Positions 60,985-64,000 of a stretch of DNA of 64,000 nt are shown here, piece by piece. How positions within the stretch are numbered: position 1 is the first letter of the stretch; each line of letters begins with the position of its first letter. The notes beneath the pieces are model-generated. The model searched no databases. It worked only from the letters and a program-made list of their open reading frames with translations, and was not told the origin of the DNA. Made by a program: the position numbers and the translations under genes. Origin of the DNA: JAXLSZ01 sp046330315 (GTDB lineage Bacteria; Actinomycetota; Thermoleophilia; Solirubrobacterales; 70-9); assembly GCA_046330315.1 (NCBI GenBank), contig JAXLSZ010000004.1:186001-250000 (forward strand), given 5' to 3'.

Positions 60985-61626
60985 ATGCTGGAGGGAATCG
61001 AGTTCGGAGAGGCCGGCCTTCTGCCCTGCGTCACCCAGGACGCAGGTACCGGCGAGGTGCTGACGCTGGCCTACATGAGCCCGGAGTCGCTGCGGCTGAC
61101 CGTGGAGACCGGGGAGGTGCACTACTTCAGCCGCTCGCGCTCCGAGATCTGGCGCAAGGGCGAGACCTCGGGGAATGTCCAGCGGGTCGTCCAGATGCGC
61201 TACGACTGCGACGGCGACGCGCTGCTCGCCCTGGTCGAGCCGGCCGGGCCCGCCTGCCACACCGGCCAGCGCAGCTGCTTTCATCGCGAGCTTGGCGGTC
61301 CGGCGCCGGCCGGGCCCGATTCCGAGGCCGCAGAGCCGGCTCCGGCGCCCCACGAGGCGCTGTGGGAGCTTCGCCGCACCCTCGCCGAGCGTGCCGCGAG
61401 CCGCCCGCAGGGCAGCTACACGGCCGAGTTGCTCTCGGATCCGGGCCGCATTGACGAGAAGGTGGCCGAGGAGGCCGAGGAGGTCGGCCGGGCCCGCCGG
61501 GAGGAGAGCGACGAGAGGGTCGCCGAGGAAGCCGCAGACTTACTCTACCACCTCTCGGTGCTGCTGGTCTCGCGCGGGGTGCCGCTGGAGGCGGTCATGA
61601 AGGTGCTCAATGGCCGTCGGGACTGA
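60985..61626 (+). CDS. hisIE: Bifunctional HisIE (PR-AMP cyclohydrolase / PR-ATP pyrophosphatase)
   Basis: 213 aa fusion. HisI domain 1 to about 105 (VLTLAYMSPESL, YFSRSRSEIWRKGETSGN, CDGDALLALV, ACHTGQRSCFH) and HisE domain about 124-213 (SYTAELLSDPGRIDEKVAEEAEEV, ADLLYHLSVLLVSRGV). Steps 2 and 3 of histidine synthesis; many actinobacteria keep HisI and HisE separate. The end overlaps trpE by 17 bases, tying histidine and tryptophan genes. Confidence 0.94.
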   Translation: MLEGIEFGEAGLLPCVTQDAGTGEVLTLAYMSPESLRLTVETGEVHYFSRSRSEIWRKGETSGNVQRVVQMRYDCDGDALLALVEPAGPACHTGQRSCFHRELGGPAPAGPDSEAAEPAPAPHEALWELRRTLAERAASRPQGSYTAELLSDPGRIDEKVAEEAEEVGRARREESDERVAEEAADLLYHLSVLLVSRGVPLEAVMKVLNGRRD

Positions 61627-63145
61627 GACGGAGATCGGCCTCGAGCCGAGCCTCGAGCAGGCGCGCGATCTCGCCGCGCAGGGCAACGTCGTGCCGATTC
61701 GCCTGCGCCTGGTGGACGATTGCGAGACCCCCGTCTCGGCCTTCCTGAAGCTCACCTCCGGCGACCGTGCGGGTCATCCCGCCTTCCTGCTGGAGTCCGC
61801 CGAGCAGGGACAGGTCGGGCGCTTCTCCTTCATCGGGTTCCGGCCGCGCGCCATCCTGCGCTGGCAGGACGGGGTGCTGTCGGAGTGGGGCGGCGAGGCG
61901 GCGCGCGGAGATCCGCCGGCGGCGTCGAGCGCGGCCCCCGATCCCTACGGCGCCGTCGAGGAATACCTCGCCCGCTACCGGCCCGCCCCCGTCGAGGGGC
62001 TGCCGCCGTTCGCCGGCGGGGCGGTGGGGTTCTTCGGGTATGACCTGGTGCGCACGGTCGAGCCGCTGGGGGAGCCGAACCCCGACCCGCTCGGCCTCCC
62101 CGACATGGCGCTGATGATCACCGACGTGATGCTCGCCTTCGACCACCTGCGCCACGAGCTGACCATCCTCGCCTGCGCCTTCGCCGACGACGAGGGCGGG
62201 ATCGACGCCGCCTACGCGCGGGCGGCCGAGGCGATCGCCGACGTGCGGCGCCGGCTGCGGGCCCCGGTCCCTGCCCCCGAGCGCCCCGCGGTCTCCGAGC
62301 CCCCGCGGTTCGGCTCGAACATGACCCGGGAGGAGTTCGAGGCAGCGGTGAAGCGGATCATCCGCTACATCCGCGCCGGCGACGCCTTCCAGGTGGTCCC
62401 CTCGCAGCGGTTCTCCGCCGACTCCCCGGTCCGGCCCTTCTCGGTCTATCGCGGGCTGCGCGCCGTCAACCCCTCCCCCTACATGTACTTCCTCGAGTTC
62501 GGCGACTTCCAGCTCGCCGGGGCATCGCCCGAGCCCCTGGTCAAGATCCAGGGCAGGCGGGTCGAGACGAGGCCGATCGCGGGCACCTACCCGCGCGGCG
62601 AGAGCGAGGACGCCGACCGCCGCCTCGCCGAGCGGCTGGTCAGCGACCCCAAGGAGCGGGCCGAGCACGTGATGCTCGTGGACCTCAGCCGCAACGATCT
62701 GGGCCGGGTCTGCGAGTACGGCAGCGTCAGCGTGGACGAGCTGATGGTGGTGGAGACCTACTCGCACGTCCTGCACATCGTCAGCCAGGTCTCGGGAACC
62801 CTCCGGGAGGGGATCGGGGCGATGGATGTGCTGCGCTCGGCGCTGCCCGCCGGGACCCTCTCCGGCGCGCCCAAGGTCCGCGCGATGCAGATCATCGACG
62901 AGCTCGAGCCCCACAAGCGCTGCTCCTACGGCGGCGCGATCGGCTACCTCTCCTGGAACGGCGACCTCGACACCGCGATCCACATCCGCACGGTCGTGGT
63001 CAAGGACGGCAGGGTCCACGTCCAGGCCGGTGGCGGCACCGTCGCCGAGGCGAAACCCGCCTACGAGTTCAACGAGTCGGTCAACAAGGCCAAGGCAGTC
63101 TTCCGCGCGGTCGAGATGGCCTGCGCCCAGCCCGAGTGGGAATGA
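61610..63145 (+). CDS. trpE: Anthranilate synthase component I
   Basis: 511 aa. The N-terminal regulatory region has the tryptophan-site LLESAEQGQVGRFSFIG; the catalytic chorismate-binding domain has GDAFQVVPSQRFSA, RPIAGTYPRGES, VDLSRNDLGRVCEYGSV and LPAGTLSGAPKVRAMQII. ATG 61610 lies inside hisIE. No attenuator is possible before it. Confidence 0.96.
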   Translation: MAVGTETEIGLEPSLEQARDLAAQGNVVPIRLRLVDDCETPVSAFLKLTSGDRAGHPAFLLESAEQGQVGRFSFIGFRPRAILRWQDGVLSEWGGEAARGDPPAASSAAPDPYGAVEEYLARYRPAPVEGLPPFAGGAVGFFGYDLVRTVEPLGEPNPDPLGLPDMALMITDVMLAFDHLRHELTILACAFADDEGGIDAAYARAAEAIADVRRRLRAPVPAPERPAVSEPPRFGSNMTREEFEAAVKRIIRYIRAGDAFQVVPSQRFSADSPVRPFSVYRGLRAVNPSPYMYFLEFGDFQLAGASPEPLVKIQGRRVETRPIAGTYPRGESEDADRRLAERLVSDPKERAEHVMLVDLSRNDLGRVCEYGSVSVDELMVVETYSHVLHIVSQVSGTLREGIGAMDVLRSALPAGTLSGAPKVRAMQIIDELEPHKRCSYGGAIGYLSWNGDLDTAIHIRTVVVKDGRVHVQAGGGTVAEAKPAYEFNESVNKAKAVFRAVEMACAQPEWE

Positions 63146-63152
63146 GGCGGGC

Positions 63153-63722
63153 GTGAGGGTCCTGGTCGTGGACAACTACGACTCCTTCACCTACAACCTC
63201 GTCCAGTACCTGGGCGAGCTCGGGGCGGAGATCGAGGTGGTGCGCAACGACCGCGCCACCGTCGAGGGGCTGCTCGACCGCCGGCCGGGGCGCCTTGTCG
63301 TCTCCCCGGGGCCGTGCACGCCCGCCGAGGCCGGCATCTCGGTCGGGGCGGTCCGACGGTTCGCCGAGGCCGGCATCCCGGTGCTCGGCGTCTGCCTCGG
63401 GCACCAGTCGCTGGTCGAGGCCTTCGGCGGCCGGGTGATCCAGGGCGAGCCGGTGCACGGCAAGGACGCCGAGGTCAGCCACGACGGGCGCACGGTCTAT
63501 TCGGGCCTGCCCAGTCCGTTCGTCGCCGGCCGCTACCACTCGCTTGTCGCCGACCCGGACGCCATCCCCGGCTGCCTGGAGGTCAGCGCCACCCACGAAG
63601 ACGTCGTCATGGGCGTCCGTCATCGCGACCTGCCGGCCGAGGGCGTCCAGTTCCACCCCGAATCGGTGCTCACCCCGCTGGGCAAGCGGCTTCTCGCGAA
63701 CTTTCTCGCCGGGGGCTCCTGA
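63153..63722 (+). CDS. trpG: Anthranilate synthase component II (glutamine amidotransferase)
   Basis: 189 aa class I glutamine amidotransferase. LVVDNYDSFTYNLVQYLG, SPGPCTPAEAG, nucleophile in GVCLGHQSLVEAFGG and catalytic HPES in VQFHPESVLTP. May also serve as PabA. GTG 63153 lies 7 bp after trpE. Confidence 0.95.
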   Translation: MRVLVVDNYDSFTYNLVQYLGELGAEIEVVRNDRATVEGLLDRRPGRLVVSPGPCTPAEAGISVGAVRRFAEAGIPVLGVCLGHQSLVEAFGGRVIQGEPVHGKDAEVSHDGRTVYSGLPSPFVAGRYHSLVADPDAIPGCLEVSATHEDVVMGVRHRDLPAEGVQFHPESVLTPLGKRLLANFLAGGS

Positions 63723-63740
63723 CCGGGTCGGCACGTTCGT

Positions 63741-63792
63741 CGCCCGTCGCCCGCGGATCCCGGTCTCGCCCGTCGCCCGCGGATCCCGGTTC
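63741..63792. repeat. 26-bp direct repeat, two copies, after trpG
   Basis: Two copies of TCGCCCGTCGCCCGCGGATC plus CCGGTY directly downstream of the trpG stop; one base differs. Confidence 0.8.
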
Positions 63793-63806
63793 TATCCTTG
63801 GCACCG

Positions 63807-63860
63807 GTGGAACGTCCCATCAACCTCTCCGTTCCCGTATCGGGATCCGGAAGCCCCTAG
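63807..63860 (+). CDS. Possible 17-codon leaderless micro-ORF before trpD
   Basis: GTG at 63807, 8 nt after TATCCT (63793-63798), the spacing seen for other leaderless genes here. It encodes MERPINLSVPVSGSGSP and ends in the TAG that forms the trpD -10 box. It has no Trp codon, so it is not a classical attenuator peptide. Confidence 0.25.
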   Translation: MERPINLSVPVSGSGSP

Positions 63861-63863
63861 CAT
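63858..63863 (+). promoter_or_regulatory. -10 box TAGCAT, leaderless trpD
   Basis: Ends 7 nt before ATG 63871. Confidence 0.5.
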
Positions 63864-63870
63864 CGGCCCG

Positions 63871-64000
63871 ATGCCCAACGACGTCCTCACCAGGGCGATA
63901 GACGCGGTCTGCGAAGGCGACCACCTCACCGCCGACCATGCATCCGCCGTGCTGGCGGAAGTCATGGAGGGCCGCGCCGGCGAGGTCCAGGCCGGCGCCT
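63871..64000 (+). CDS. trpD: Anthranilate phosphoribosyltransferase (5' part)
   Basis: The first 43 codons are visible and run off the right edge. NDVLTRAIDAVCEGDHLTAD and HASAVLAEVMEGRAGEVQ match the N-terminal helical domain of TrpD. It follows trpE-trpG, which supports the call. Confidence 0.82.
   Translation, partial: MPNDVLTRAIDAVCEGDHLTADHASAVLAEVMEGRAGEVQAGA

Overview
This 64 kb window is very GC-rich (roughly 70% or more), gene-dense and almost entirely chromosomal housekeeping sequence. Gene content and order (tig, clpP, clpX, valS-folC, ndk, mreBCD-mrdA-rodA, rng-rplU-rpmA-obgE-proBA-nadD-rsfS, leuS, comEA-comEC-holA-rpsT, murJ, lepA, hrcA-dnaJ-prmA, phoH-ybeY-era, hisIE-trpE-trpG-trpD) and frequent GTG/TTG starts suggest an actinobacterium of the Thermoleophilia/Solirubrobacterales type. 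That placement is inference from content and synteny; no 16S gene is present.

Layout. 1-6.3 kb: a partial secreted protein, a GH15 glucoamylase-like enzyme, a ferritin-like diiron protein, CorA, CtaG and a secreted RCC1-repeat protein. 6.3-15.7 kb: proteostasis genes (tig, clpP, clpX) interleaved with a molybdopterin oxidoreductase, an M23 peptidase, a hydrolase, a GNAT protein and a degenerate EAL protein. 15.7-21.8 kb: valS, folC, a 39-aa membrane protein, a double zinc-ribbon protein, ndk and maf. 22-27.5 kb: the rod-shape operon mreB-mreC-mreD-mrdA-rodA, partly with overlapping stop/start codons. 27.5-35.3 kb: RNase E/G, L21, L27, Obg, proline biosynthesis, NAD biosynthesis and the ribosome silencing factor. 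35.4-45.5 kb: a DivIVA-like protein, tRNA-Ala, small membrane and NTF2-like proteins, leuS, cupin, competence genes, holA, lapA and rpsT. 45.5-53.5 kb: murJ, a large GT-C-like membrane protein, lepA, YbjQ and a MaoC dehydratase pair. 53.9-64 kb: hrcA-dnaJ-prmA (prmA frameshifted), murI, yqeY-phoH-ybeY-era, hisIE-trpE-trpG and the start of trpD.

No phage, transposase, CRISPR array or defence island is visible. The unusual signals are in expression control and repeats. (1) At least 18 genes have a TANNNT -10 box ending only 6-10 nt before the start codon, the arrangement expected for leaderless transcripts. (2) Two dispersed palindrome families occur between genes: a 46-bp element (five copies, 15-bp stems, several followed by strong G-quadruplex tracts) and a 51-bp element (three copies, each a few bases after a stop codon and a C-run). 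(3) Short tandem arrays of 21-48 bp are common at gene ends; two of them include the stop codon of the gene. (4) Several genes appear to start with CTG, or have no recognisable start at all (clpX, the M23 peptidase, GH15, folC). (5) L21 carries a tail of about 120 residues resembling histone H1, and prmA has a clear single-base frameshift.
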